Source: Nipponacmea schrenckii (taxonomy: Eukaryota > Mollusca > Gastropoda > Lottiidae). Taken from it: a stretch of 64,000 nt of DNA. The stretch covers positions 1 through 64,000 of the forward strand of contig CM060200.1 in assembly GCA_030562195.1 (NCBI GenBank). Reading direction: 5' to 3'. The number at the start of each line of letters is the position of its first letter. The stretch's first letter is position 1. A program made the position numbers and the translations under genes. Positions 26,901 through 41,900 of the stretch are shown here, piece after piece. The notes beneath the pieces are model-generated. The model ran no database searches. It was not told the origin of the DNA and saw nothing but the letters and a program-made list of their open reading frames with translations.

Positions 26901-29900
26901 CCACATCATAATCGTCTGTTTCCTTCTGGCCAGGATTTACTAATCTACTATGTCGTAATAATGCATACTCATCAACATTCTTAACATAACAATAATCCTG
27001 AAATAAAATATTTTCATTATCAAACTCAATTGTCTTCACCGCCATAGTAGAACTATTTAGAGTACAGACAATATATCTTCAAAACTTGAATACTATTCTT
27101 TCTACTCTCACAACAATGTTGACAAATAGACTTTCCGTGGGAAAACATTTCTTGATTACGAAGACAATTTTCAAATTTCACAACCATGAAATATAACTTA
27201 CTGGTTCAACATCATAATCTACAACAGCTTTCATTTTAACAACTCTCATTTCATACTGTTTCATTTGTTTAATCATGTACTCAAATATTTGATCATTGAT
27301 ATTGTGGGTGTCTGACAGCATCACATATTCTGTAACATAAAACATAACATATTCTGTAACATAAAACATAACATATTCTGTAACATAAAACATGACATAT
27401 TCTGTAACATAAAACATAACATATTCTGTTACATATAACATAACATATTCTGTAACATATAACATAACATATTCTGTAACATAAAACATAACATATTCTG
27501 TAACTTAAAACATAACATATTCTGTAACATAAAACATAACATATTCTGTAACATAAAACATAACATATTCTGTAACATAAAACATTACATATACTGTAAC
27601 ATAAAACATTACATATTCTGTAACATAAAACATAACATATTCTGTAACATAAAACATAACATATTCTGTAACATAAAACATAACATATTCTGTAGCATAA
27701 AACATTACATATTCTGTAACATAAAACATGACATATTCTGTAACATAAAACATAACATATTCTGTAACATAAAACATAACATATTCTGTAACATAAAACA
27801 TAACATATTCTGTAACATAAAACATAACATATTCTGTAACATAAAACATAACATATTCTGTTACATATAACATAACATATTCTGTAACATAAAACATAAC
27901 ATATTCTGTTACCTATTACATAACATATTCTGTAACATAAAACATGACATATTCTGTAACATAAAACATGACATATTCTGTAACATAAAACATAACATAT
28001 TCTGTAAAATAAAACATAACATATTCTGTAACATATAACATAACATATTCTGTAACATAAAACATAACATATTCTGTAAAATAAAACACAACATATTCTG
28101 TAACATAAAACATAACATATTCTGTAACATAAACATAACATATTCTGTAACATAAAACATAACATATTCTGTAACATAAAACATAACATATTCTGTAACA
28201 TAAAACATAACATATTCTGTAACATAAAACATAACATATTCTGTAACCAAAAAAAGCAGTGTTTATTACTGACCTTGTTGTAGACAATTTCGAGAGAAAC
28301 TTGGAGCATAAGAATAAATCTGTGTGAAATCTGTGAGGAAGTTGGTGAGATGAAAACCTTGGTGAAAGATACTCTCCTCTCCAGATATATAACGTTGAAT
28401 ACAACGTAGATGAAAATCATGAGCGAAACTATGAACATGTATTAAATCTTTATACCTCTGACACTCATCAACAAATAATAATCTCATCTGAAATATAAAC
28501 ACACATAATTCATCATTAGGTATGTAGTATATATGATATAATATCATTAGGTATGTAGTATATATTATATATCATTAGGTATGTAGTATATATTATATAA
28601 TATCATTAGGTATGTAGTATATATTATATAATATCATTAGGTATGTAGTATATATTATATAATATCATTAGGTATGTAGTATATATTATATAATATCATT
28701 AGGTATGTAGTATATATTATATATATCATTAGGTATGTAGTATATATTATATAATATCATTAGGTATGTAGTATATATTATATAATATCATTAGGTATGT
28801 AGTATATATTATATAATATCATTAGGTATGTAGTATATAATATATATTATCATTAGGTATGTAGTATATATTATATAATATCATTAGGTATGTAGTATAT
28901 ATTATATAATATCATAAGGTATGTAGTATATATTATATAATATCATTAGGTATGTAGTATAATATTATATCAATATAAAAAAGGTATGTAGTATATATTA
29001 CATAATATCATAAGGTATGTAGTATATATTATATAATATCATTAGGTATGTAGTATATAATATATATTATCATTAGGTATGTAGTATATATTATATAATA
29101 TCATTAGGTATGTAGTATATATTATCATTAGGTATGTAGTATATATTACATAATATCATAAGTTAAGTAGTATATATTATATAATATCATTAGGTATGTA
29201 GTATATATTATATAATATCATAAGGTTAGTAGTATATATTATATAATATCATTAGGTATGAAGTATATATTATATAATGTCATAAGGTAAGTAGTATATA
29301 TTATATATTATCATTAGGTATGTAGTATGTATGTATATTATATAATATCATTAGGTATGTAGTATATATTATATAATATTATTAGGTATGTAGTATATAT
29401 TATATAATGTCATAAGGTAAGTAGTATATATTATCATTAGGTATGTAGTATATATGTATATTATATAATATCATTAGGTATGTAGTATATATTATATAAT
29501 ATCATTAGGTATGTAGTATATATTATATAATATCATTAGGTATGTAGTATATATTATATAATATCATTAGGTATGTAGTATATATTATATAATATCATTA
29601 GGTATGTAGTATATATTATATAATATCATTAGGTATGTAGTATATATTATATAATATCATTAGGTATGTAGTATATATTATATAATATCATAAGTTAAGT
29701 AGTATATATTATATAATATCATTAGGTATGTAGTATATATTATATAATATCATAAGGTTAGTAGTATATATTATATAATATCATTAGGTATGAAGTATAT
29801 ATTATATAATGTCATAAGGTAAGTAGTATATATTATATATTATCATTAGGTATGTAGTATATATTATATAATATCATTAGGTATGTAGTATGTATCATAT

Positions 29901-32900
29901 AATATCATTAGCTATGTAGTAGTATATATTATATAATATCATAAGGTAAGTAGTATATAATATATATTATCATTAGGTATGTAGTATATATTATATAATA
30001 TCATTAGGTATGTAGTATATATTATATAATATTATTAGGTATGTAGTATGTATCATATAATATCATTAGCTATGTAGTAGTATATATTATATAATATCAT
30101 AAGGTAAGTAGTATATAATATATATTATCATTAGGTATGTAGTATATATTATATAATATCATTAGGTATGCAGTATATATTATATAATATCATTAGGTAT
30201 GAAGTATATATTATATAATATCATTAGGTATGTAGTATATATTATATATTATCATTAGGTATGTAGTATATATTATATAATATCATTAGGTTAGTAGTAT
30301 ATATTATATAATATCATTAGGTATGTGGTATATATTATATAATATTATTAGGTATGTAGTATGTATCATATAATATCATTAGCTATGTAGTAGTATATAT
30401 TATATAATATCATTAGGTATGTAGTATATATTATATAATCATTAGGTATGTGGTATATATTATATAATATCATTAGGTATGTAGTATATATTATATAATA
30501 TCATTAGGTATGTAGTATATATTATATAATATCATTAGGTATGTAGTATATATTATATAATATCATTAGGTATGTAGTATATATTATATAATATCATTAG
30601 GTTAGTAGTATATATTATATAATATCATAAGCTATTGATTGATACTCCCTATTTCCGATAATAAAATAAAGTCTAACCTGTTGATTGATATTAATACTGA
30701 TCTGTGAATAATCAAAAACAAACAACTTGACACAGAAATATTCCTCTCGATATCCAATATCCATCAGTAATATTCCACCAGTCATTGTTTTCTGTAGACT
30801 AACTGATGTCAGGTTGATTTCTTCTCCTGTATTTATATTTATATTATATGTACTGGGTATATCACTAGCCCTAAAAATAACCATAAAATTTTAAAAAACT
30901 TAACTCCACAGCATTATTGATTGGCCAACAATCACAGTCAGATCAGACTGACAAAAACATGTAAATAGATCAGACTGACAAAACATGTAAATAGATCAGA
31001 CTGAAAATACATGTAATAGATCAGACTACAAAACATGTAAATAGATCAGACTGACAAAAACATGTAAATAGATCAGACTGACAAAACATGTAAATAGATC
31101 AGACTGACAAAAACATGTAAATAGATCAGACTGACAAAAACATGTAAAAGATCAGACTGACAAAACATGTAAATAGATCAGACTGACAAAAACATGTAAA
31201 TAGATCAGACTGACAAAAACATGTAAATAGATCAGACTGACAAAACATGTAAATAGATCAGACTGACAAAAACATGTAAATAGATCAGACTGACAAAAAC
31301 ATGTAAATAGATCAGACTGACAAAACATGTAAATAGATCAGACTGACAAAAACATGTAAATAGATCAGACTGACAAAACATGTAAATAGATCAGACTGAC
31401 AAAAACATGTAAATAGATCAGACTGACAAAACATGTAAATAGATCAGACTGACAAAACATGTAAATAGATCAGACTGACAAAAACATGTAAATAGATCAG
31501 ACTGACAAAACATGTAAATAGATCAGACTGACAAAAACATGTAAATAGATCAGAGTAACAATTTATTTGAAAGCCCATAGTATGAAATAAGAAAAAAACC
31601 AACTTGCCTTTTTCTACCAGATTGTTGAACCTTGACAGATTTAAAACCAAGATTCTGAAGATAACTGATATACTCTTTAATAAAACTATCTCGAAGTTTA
31701 ACATGCCACGCTTCCTCTTGTGATGTATTAATACGAACTTCAGGAGAATCTTGTGGTGTCATTGGCTTCCGACGGCCATCTTGACTTTCAGAACGTTTAC
31801 TCTTCAAACTGGTTACTGAGGCACCAGAACTGTGGCGGGATCTCTGAAAGGAGAAAAATAAAAAAAATTATATCTTATGACTACCCTTTTAGATTAAAGA
31901 AATAGAGATGAACATTCTACTGTTCTGTATCTTATTGGACAAATGAAATAGAGTTTTATATCCAACTGTTCTGTATCTTATTGGACAAATGAAATAGAGT
32001 TTTATATCCAACTGTTCTGTATGTTATTGAACTAATGAAATAGAGTTTTATATCCTACTGTTCTGTATCTTATTGGACAAATGAAATAGAGTTTTATATC
32101 CTACTGTTCTGTATCTTATTGGACAAATGAAATAGAGTTTTATATCCAACTGTTCTGTATGTTATTGAACTAATGAAATAGAGTTTTATATCCTACTGTT
32201 CTGTATCTTATTGGACAAATGAAATAGAGTTTTTATATCCTACTGTTCTGTATGTTATTGAACTAATGAAATAGAGTTTTATATTGTACTGTTCTGTATC
32301 TTATTGGACAAATGAAATAGAGTTTTATATTCTACTGTTCTGCATCTTATGGGACTAATGAAATGAAATAGAGTTTTATATCCTACTGCTCAGTATCTTA
32401 TTGGACAAATGAAATAGAGTTTTATATTCTACTGTTCTGTATCTTATTGGACTAATGAAATGAAATAGAGTTTTATATCCTACTGCTCTGTATCTTATTG
32501 GACAAATGAAATAGAGTTTTATATTTTACTGTTCTGTATCTTATTGGACTAATGAAATGAAATAGAGTTTTATATCCTACTGCTCTGTATCTTATTGGAC
32601 AAATGAAATAGAGTTTTATGTTCTACTGTTCTGTATCTTATTGGACTAATGAAATGAAATAGAGTTTTATATCCTACTGCTCTGTATCTTATTGGACAAA
32701 TGAAATAGGGTTTTATATCCTACTGTTCTGTAACTTATTGGACTAATGAAATGAAATGTAGTTTTATATCCTACTGTTCTGTATCTTATTGGACTAATGA
32801 AATGAAATGTAGTTTTATATCCTACTGTTCTGTAACTTATTGGACTAATGAAATGAAATAGAGTTTTATATCCTACTGTTCTGTAACTTATTAGACTAAT

Positions 32901-35900
32901 AAAATTCAACCTGACTGATATATACCTCACAATAAGATAATCTATTTAACTTACAGATTTTGGTATATCAGCTGTTGGTGGGGTGGAAGCTATTTGAATA
33001 TCTTGTTTAATTTGTGTAGAAGTTTTCTCCACGACTCTATGACGCCATTGGGACGAGAATAATATGGGTGTGGCACAATAATGGAATAACCTTGAACTAT
33101 CTTTTAACAACTTCAAATGATCTTCCTGCAAGTAACAAAGAAAGAAAGAATGTCACAAGAATATCTCTTCAATGTCTTCATACTAATATCAACTTAGGTT
33201 ATGTAAATTCGAACCTGTCAGCGTGTCAACAGAAACGATTTCACAAGAATATCAACCTAGGTGGTTTAAGATCATGTCCACCAGCTGGTACTTGACATCT
33301 CTTGATAATGATTGAACAAGGAAAAAAACTTTGGTTATTCAGTCTACAAGCTGGTTTAAAGTTAAACATTTTCACTTTCACTCAAGAAAGAATATTATGA
33401 TTAATTATAGTTATGTGACTTACATTAACAGGTGAACTACTGGGTGTCTTAAATAACCAACTATTATAAAGGGCACTCAAGGTATGAAATTTATCAGCCT
33501 CTACAAACACAATACAATCCATGTTAAAAACATAATGAAAACCATCCTATTTTAATTTTAGCAACATAAATACTAATAATTATTTAATGAGTTATTTGTA
33601 TTCAATGACACAGTATATTGTTGCTATGTTAAAGGTAAATAGATAATAAACCCAGTCAAAGAGTGGTATTAGGTGTTCTATAAGAGTAATAACGAACCTG
33701 ACTAGAGATACCTGTTATAGTATTTATTATAATGCAACTCCAGCTGTAATAGATACAGTAAAATCACTTTACCTTTTAAACACATGTTTCTTATTTCAAC
33801 AGCCTGTAAACCATGGACATACACAGAATCTTTACTTTTAGAAATCTTGGTATTTTTATGGAGAGGAATATGGGGTGATTCTTCTTTATAAATCTCATCA
33901 AACTGAGGCATGATATCTCTTAGATGAGAATAGCTTCGTTCTTTAGACACCATTTGACGTCGTTGAGTATCTTTCGGTGGAGCCAAATTACGAAGTAGAA
34001 TTTCTTTTTCATATGTCGACTGAGTAAAGGGATTCTGATCCTAAAAAATGAAATAGAGTGTACCAATGAAATTATAAATTATACCAGCACCTTTCAATAT
34101 GGTGGAGAACGAATGGAGTCATCTTAACTAAGAGAAAGGATATTTTGATTAGAAACTAGTGAATAGATCTACCTCAACGTTTTAGAGTGTTTCCATCAAC
34201 TTACCACAGTATAGGGTAAATCTGTAAAAGTATGATGTTGAAATAAACCCATTTTTTGATGAAGAATACTGTCTAATAGATGAATCCTGGCATTGTGCCA
34301 CTGAACTAGTTTAGTTATATGTTTCTCTAGTGAATTAAAACCATCTGTAGCCCAGTTATATGTGGCTACCGTTATCTGTAATAATATTAGATAAATTGTT
34401 AGAGAATGAACATTAAATATCAACTGAAACTCATTAGCTTCTTCAAATTTACAGACACAAAATCTTTTCCTTACATGGCTCTTGGAGAAATGGACATTTA
34501 AGGGTTAGGGTTAGGTAGGGTTAGGGTTAGGGTTAGGGTTAGGGTTAGGGTTAGGGTTAGGTAGGGTTAGGGTTAGGGTTAGGGTTAGGTTAGTTGTTGA
34601 AAACAATGAAATAAAATGTGCCAGAGATTACCTACCTGAGTATGATGTATAAATATTGTTAATAAATTCTGTCTGGGTATAAAATCGTGTTCACCATGGA
34701 AATACAAAGCTTCTTTTGAACCCTGGTCTTCATACACATATGGTTTAAACTTCTGGTTACTGATGTCTATAAATAGATATAATATCATAAAACTCAAGTC
34801 CTTGCAATTGGACATGTCTGTTGTATAGAAATAAGTGATGGGTTTTAAATTCTTAAAAAGTTATACAAATTGATGGTGTATATAGCTGTATTTGAGTTCT
34901 ATGTTATACAGATAGATGGTGTATATAGCTGTATTTGAGTTCTATGTTATACAGATAGATGGTGTATATAGCTGTATTTGAGTTCTATGTTATACAGATA
35001 GATGGTGTATATAGCTGTATTTGAGTTCTATGTTATACAGATAGATGGTGTATATAGCTGTATTTGAGTTCTATGTTATACAGATAGATGGTGTATATAG
35101 CTGTATTTGAGTTCTATGTTATACAATATAGCTGTATTTGAGTTCTATGTTATACAGATAGATGGTGTATATAGCTGTATTTGAGTTCTATGTTATACAG
35201 ATAGATGGTGTATATAGCTGTATTTGAGTTCTATGTTATACAGATAGATGGTGTATATAGCTGTATTTGAGTTCTATGTTATACAGATAGATGGTGTATA
35301 TAGCTGTATTTGAGTTCTATGTTATACAGATAGATGGTGTATATAGCTGTATTTGAGTTCTATGTTATACAGATAGATGGTGTATATAGCTGTATTTGAG
35401 TTCTATCGTTATACAGATAGATGGTGTATATAGCTGTATTTGAGTTCTATGTTATACAGATAGATGGTGTATATAGCTGTATTTGAGTTCTATGTTATAC
35501 AGATAGATGGTGTATAAAGCTGTATTTGAGTTCTATCGTTATACAGATAGATGGTGTATATAGCTGTATTTGAGTTCTATGTTATACAGATAGATGGTGT
35601 ATATAGCTGTATTTGAGTTCTATGTTATACAGATAGATGGTGTATATAGCTGTATTTGAGTTCTATGTTATACAGATAGATGGTGTATATAGCTGTATTT
35701 GAGTTCTATCGTTATACAGATAGATGGTGTATATAGCTGTATTTGAGTTCTATGTTATACAGATAGATGGTGTATATAGCTGTATTTGAGTTCTATGTTA
35801 TACAGATAGATGGTGTATATAGCTGTATTTGAGTTCTATCGTTATACAGATAGATGGTGTATATAGCTGTATTTGAGTTCTATGTTATACAGATAGATGG

Positions 35901-38900
35901 TGTATATAGCTGTATTTGAGTTCTATGTTATACAGATAGATGGTGTATATAGCTGTATTTGAGTTCTATGTTATACAGATAGATGGTGTATATAGCTGTA
36001 TTTGAGTTCTATGTTATACAGATAGATGGTGTATATAGCTGTATTTGAGTTCTATGTTATACAGATAGATGGTGTATATAGCTGTATTTGAGTTCTATGT
36101 TATACAGATAGATGGTGTATATAGCTGTATTTGAGTTCTATGTTAACAGATAGATGGTGTATATAGCTGTATTTGAGTTCTATGTTATACAGATAGATGG
36201 TGTATATAGCTGTATTTGAGTTCTATGTTATACAGATAGATGGTGTATATAGCTGTATTTGAGTTCTATGTTATACAGATAGATGGTGTATATAGCTGTA
36301 TTTGAGTTCTATGTTATACAGATAGATGGTGTATATAGCTGTATTTGAGTTCTATGTTATACAGATAGATGGTGTATATAGCTGTATTTGAGTTCTATGT
36401 TATACAGATAGATGGTGTATATAGCTGTATTTGAGTTCTATGTTATACAGATAGATGGTGTATATAGCTGTATTTGAGTTCTATGTTAACAGATAGATGG
36501 TGTATATAGCTGTATTTGAGTTCTATGTTATACAGATAGATGGTGTATATAGCTGTATTTGAGTTCTATGTTATACAGATAGATGGTGTATATAGCTGTA
36601 TTTGAGTTCTATGTTATACAGATAGATGGTGTATATAGCTGTATTTGAGTTCTATGTTATACAGATAGATGGTGTATATAGCTGTATTTGAGTTCTATGT
36701 TATACAGATAGATGGTGTATATAGCTGTATTTGAGTTCTATGTTATACAGATAGATGGTGTATATAGCTGTATTTGAGTTCTATGTTATACAGATAGATG
36801 GTGTATATAGCTGTATTTGAGTTCTATGTTATACAGATAGATGGTGTATATAGCTGTATTTGAGTTCTATGTTATACAGATAGATGGTGTATATAGCTGT
36901 ATTTGAGTTCTATGTTATACAGATAGATGGTGTATATAGCTGTATTTGAGTTCTATGTTATACAGATAGATGGTGTATATAGCTGTATTTGAGTTCTATG
37001 TTATACAGATAGATGGTGTATATAGCTGTATTTGAGTTCTATGTTATACAGATAGATGGTGTATATAGCTGTATTTAAGTTCTATGTTATACAGATAGAT
37101 GGTGTATATAGCTGTATTTGAGTTCTTTCAGGTGTAAAATAAAATCACTTGTGTCTAATTATAGAAATGTCTCAACTTGGACTAGAGTTAATTTAAAGAC
37201 AATAAAAGAAATTTCCTACTTTTAGAAGAATGATTAGGTGTTGAATCCATGTCATGAACAACTATACTGTGCCACTGTTCAACATCTCTTCCTATTATAA
37301 AATAATCTGAATCTTTCTTTTCTAAACTCGGCTTTTTACGAGCAGCATCTAATGATGTTTCCATATTCTCTTCAGTTGGCTTAAAAAATATTTTAAACAT
37401 ATTTCACATATTAAAATTTAACAAATATCTTTGTAACTACTGATACTGTTAGAATCTATGTAAACTACTGGACATACTGGTTTCATCATCAACTAGCTAT
37501 GTATAAAAAAAGTAACTACCAGTACAGGACTACTCTGTAAAATTATAAAAAAAGACCTACCAGTACAGGACTACTCTGTAAAATTATAAAAAAAAGACCT
37601 ACCAGTACAGGACTACTCTGTAAAATTATAAAAAAAGACCTACCAGTACAGGACTACTCTGTAAAATTATAAAAAAAAGACCTACCAGTACAGGACTACT
37701 CTGTAAAATTATAAAAAAAGACCTACCAGTACAGGACTACTCTGTAAAATTATAAAAAAAGACCTACCAGTACAGGACTACTCTGTAAAATTATAAAAAA
37801 AGACCTACCAGTACAGGACTACTCTGTAAAATTATAAAAAAAGACCTACCAGTACAGGACTACGACAAGGTAAGAACGGGACTACTCGTAAAATTATAAA
37901 TAGTTTATATGTCTGATGAGACGAGATGCTTGGTAATATTCCCATGATTTCACGTAATACATAATCCACCGAAAACTTGGATAATAAACTCAGTTCAAAT
38001 TTATTCACAGAGGGGGCACCTGTAATTTTATAAAGATATGATTAACAAGGCTGTTAAACTATTATAAAACAAACATATAATAGACATACCCTAACATCAC
38101 CTAGTGTTTTAGACATACCCTAACATCACCTAGTGTTATAGACAAACATACCTATAACATCCCTAACATTTACCTAGTGTTTTAGACATACCCTAACATC
38201 ACCTAGTGTTTTAGACATACCCTAACATCACCTAGTGTTTTAGACATACCCTAACATCACCTAGTGTTTTAGACATACCCTAACATCACCTAGTGTTTTA
38301 GACATACCACTAACATCACCAGTGTTTTAGACATACCCTAACAGAACATCAACTTAGTGGGTTTTAGACATACCCTAACATCACCTAGTGTTTTAGACAT
38401 GACTAACTTAGAACAGAACATCAACCAGGGTTTTAGACATACCTAATTTAGAACAGAACATCACCTAGTGTTTTAGACATACCTAACTTAGAACAGAACA
38501 TCACCCAGGGTTTTAGACATACCTAATTTAGAACAGAACATCACCAACCAGGGTTTTAGACATACCTAATTTAGAACAGAACATCAACCAGGGTTTTAGA
38601 CATACCTAATTTAGAACAGAACATCACCCAGGGTTTTAGACATACCTAATTTAGAACAGAACATCACCCAGGGTTTTAGACATACCTAATTTAGAACAGA
38701 ACATCACCAGGGTTTTAGACATACCTAATTTAGAACAGAACATCACCCAGGGTTTTAGACATACCTAACTTAGAACAGAACATCAACCAGGGTTTTAGAC
38801 ATACCTAATTTAGAACAGAACATCACCCAGGGTTTTAGACATACCTAATTTAGAACAGAACATCACCCAGGGTTTTAGACATACCTAATTAGAACAGAAC

Positions 38901-41900
38901 ATCACCCAGGGTTTTAGACATACCTAATTTAGAACAGAACATCACCCAGGGTTTTAGACATACCTAATTTAGAACAGAACATCACCCAGGGTTTTAGACA
39001 TACCTAATTTAAAGAACAGAACATCACCCAGGGTTTTAGACATACCTAATTTAGAACAGAACATCAACCAGGGTTTTAGACATACCTAACTTAAAACAGA
39101 ACATCACCCAGGGTTTTAGACATACCTAATTTAGAACAGAACATCACCCAGGGTTTTAGACATACCTAATTTAGAACAGAACATCACCCAGGGTTTTAGA
39201 CATACCTAATTTAGAACAGAACATCACCCAGGGTTTTAGACGTACCTAATTTAGAACAGAACATCACCCAGGGTTTTAGACATACCTAATTTAGAACAGA
39301 ACATCAACCAGGGTTTTATTATTGAAGGGTAGACACTGTGGAGGTTACCACGGTCACCAGATTCATATTTCATTCTAACATCTCGAATACCAGAAATAGA
39401 TGGACTATTTTCACGCGAGGATGGTACTGATATTTCTGGAGTTCCTGATTCTGGAAATTCAAACATCTGAAATTGGATAAAATTAATTTTCTATGCCTGT
39501 AATTATGAATTGTTAAATTATATTTAAAAACAGAAACTAAACTTATGCTTGTTGAATTTGGATGTTTTATTGTGTTTATTCTCCAAGATAAATAATAAGT
39601 TATATATCACAACTCACGGGGGAACTCTGTGGCGGCGGAGTAGAAAATCTATTTTTAGATGACATTAAACTTTTTAGATTTTTCATCGGAGATGCTGATT
39701 GGACAACAGGTTTTAACGATAGCGAATCAGAGAATCTTTTACCAATTATAGAGTGTCGTCTGTCTTTATTATTTCCTGGAAGTATAAATTGATTGGTAAT
39801 CGTGAATAACTTCTACTGCAATCTACAACAGTACCATAGCTCCTTTACACGGACTGGCATTGAATTAATGTACTTTAACAGTCCAATGCAGGGGTCAAGA
39901 GAAACCACAATTTATGTCTGTATTTTACCTTTAGGGCTGACAGGTGATGATGGTGCAGAAGAATGTAATATATCTGAATCATCATCATGACGTCGTGGAA
40001 TATGACAGATTGGTGCTGTTAGTAGATTATATTCAAATAGTAAATCACACAAGGCTTGTTTGACTGCTGTTGTTAATTTATTAGTTAACTGTTTAAGTTG
40101 AGGTAAGGTGGTAAATCTATCCCATATCTTAAACTGGATAAGAGCTGTAGGACCTGAAATAAATAGATAAATGAATAAAAATAAATTAATAATAAGTAAA
40201 TAAGTAATAAGTAAACCTGGTCTACAAGATAGTTACCTGGTCTAGAAGATAAAGTTACCTGGTCTAGACAATAAAGTTACCTGGTCTAGATGATAAAGTT
40301 ACCTGGTCTAGACAATAAAGTTACCAAGTCTAGAAGATAAAAGTACCTGGTCTAGATGATAAAGTAACCTGGTCTAGATGATAAAGTTACCTGGTCTAGA
40401 TGATAAAGTTACCTGGTCTAGACAATAAAGTTACCAAGTCTAGAAGATAAAGTTACCTGGTCTAGATGATAAAGTTACCTCTTCTAGAAAATAAAACTAC
40501 CTGGTCTAGAGGATAAAGTTACCTGGTCTAGATGATAAAGTTACCTGGTCTAGAAGATAAAGTTACCTGGTCTAGACGATAAAGTTACCTGGTCTAGATG
40601 ATAAAGTTACCTGGTCTAGACAATAAAGTTACCAAGTCTAGAAGATAAAGTTACCTGGTCTAGATGATAAAGTTACCTGGTCTAGAATAAAGTTACCAAG
40701 TCTAACAATAGTTACCTGGTCTAGATGATAAAGTTACCTGGTCTAGAAAATAAAGTTACCGGTCTAGAGGATAAAGTTACCTGGTCTAGATGATAAAGTT
40801 ATGGTCTAGAGATAAAGTTACCTGGTCTAGAAGATAAAGTTACCTGGTCTAGAAGATAAAGTTACCTGGTCTAGAAGATAAAGTTACCTGGTCTAGAAGA
40901 TAAAGTTACCTGGTCTAGAAGATAAAGTTACCTGGTCTAGAGGATAAAGTTACCTGGTCTAGAAGATAAAGTTACCTGGTCTAGAAGATAAAGTTACCTG
41001 GTCTAGAAGATAGTTACCTGGTCTAGATGGTAAAGTTACCTGGTCTAAAAGGTAGTTACCTGGTCTAGATGTTAAGTTACCTGGTCTAGAAAATAAAAAT
41101 ACCTGGTCTAGAAGAATCTGGTGAAGGATCATGTTGTACTGTATTCACCAAATACTCAAACTCTTCTTCATTGTGTATAGAACAGGTGGTCATTTTACTG
41201 GGATATGGACAGTTTAATAGTTTAACTGGTAATCCTGTTGAATCTACTAGTGATAAACTGATAAACACCAGACCTGTAGAAATAAATCATCTTCTATTTA
41301 CCTCAGTTTGGATTATCATCGACTAAGACAACAGCCTAGCAAAGTCTAGAGTGAGTTGTGTTTTGGATACTAATCTGATTAAGCAATGAAGTTNNNNNNN
41401 NNNNNNNNNNNNNNNNNNNNNNNNNNNNNNNNNNNNNNNNNNNNNNNNNNNNNNNNNNNNNNNNNNNNNNNNNNNNNNNNNNNNNNNNNNNNNNNNNNNN
41501 NNNNNNNNNNNNNNNNNNNNNNNNNNNNNNNNNNNNNNNNNNNNNNNNNNNNNNNNNNNNNNNNNNNNNNNNNNNNNNNNNNNNNNNNNNNNNNNNNNNN
41601 NNNNNNNNNNNNNNNNNNNNNNNNNNNNNNNNNNNNNNNNNNNNNNNNNNNNNNNNNNNNNNNNNNNNNNNNNNNNNNNNNNNNNNNNNNNNNNNNNNNN
41701 NNNNNNNNNNNNNNNNNNNNNNNNNNNNNNNNNNNNNNNNNNNNNNNNNNNNNNNNNNNNNNNNNNNNNNNNNNNNNNNNNNNNNNNNNNNNNNNNNNNN
41801 NNNNNNNNNNNNNNNNNNNNNNNNNNNNNNNNNNNNNNNNNNNNNNNNNNNNNNNNNNNNNNNNNNNNNNNNNNNNNNNNNNNNNNNNNNNNNGTAATAT

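Noticed and set aside
27178..28438. Long frames FYVTEYVM and RICYVLCY
   Set aside because: Frames through the 24-base array; only the part belonging to exon 38 is coding, although in-frame inclusion of some copies is raised as a finding.
33068..33295. Plus-strand 75-codon frame
   Set aside because: Shadow of SZT2 exon 34 running into the intron.
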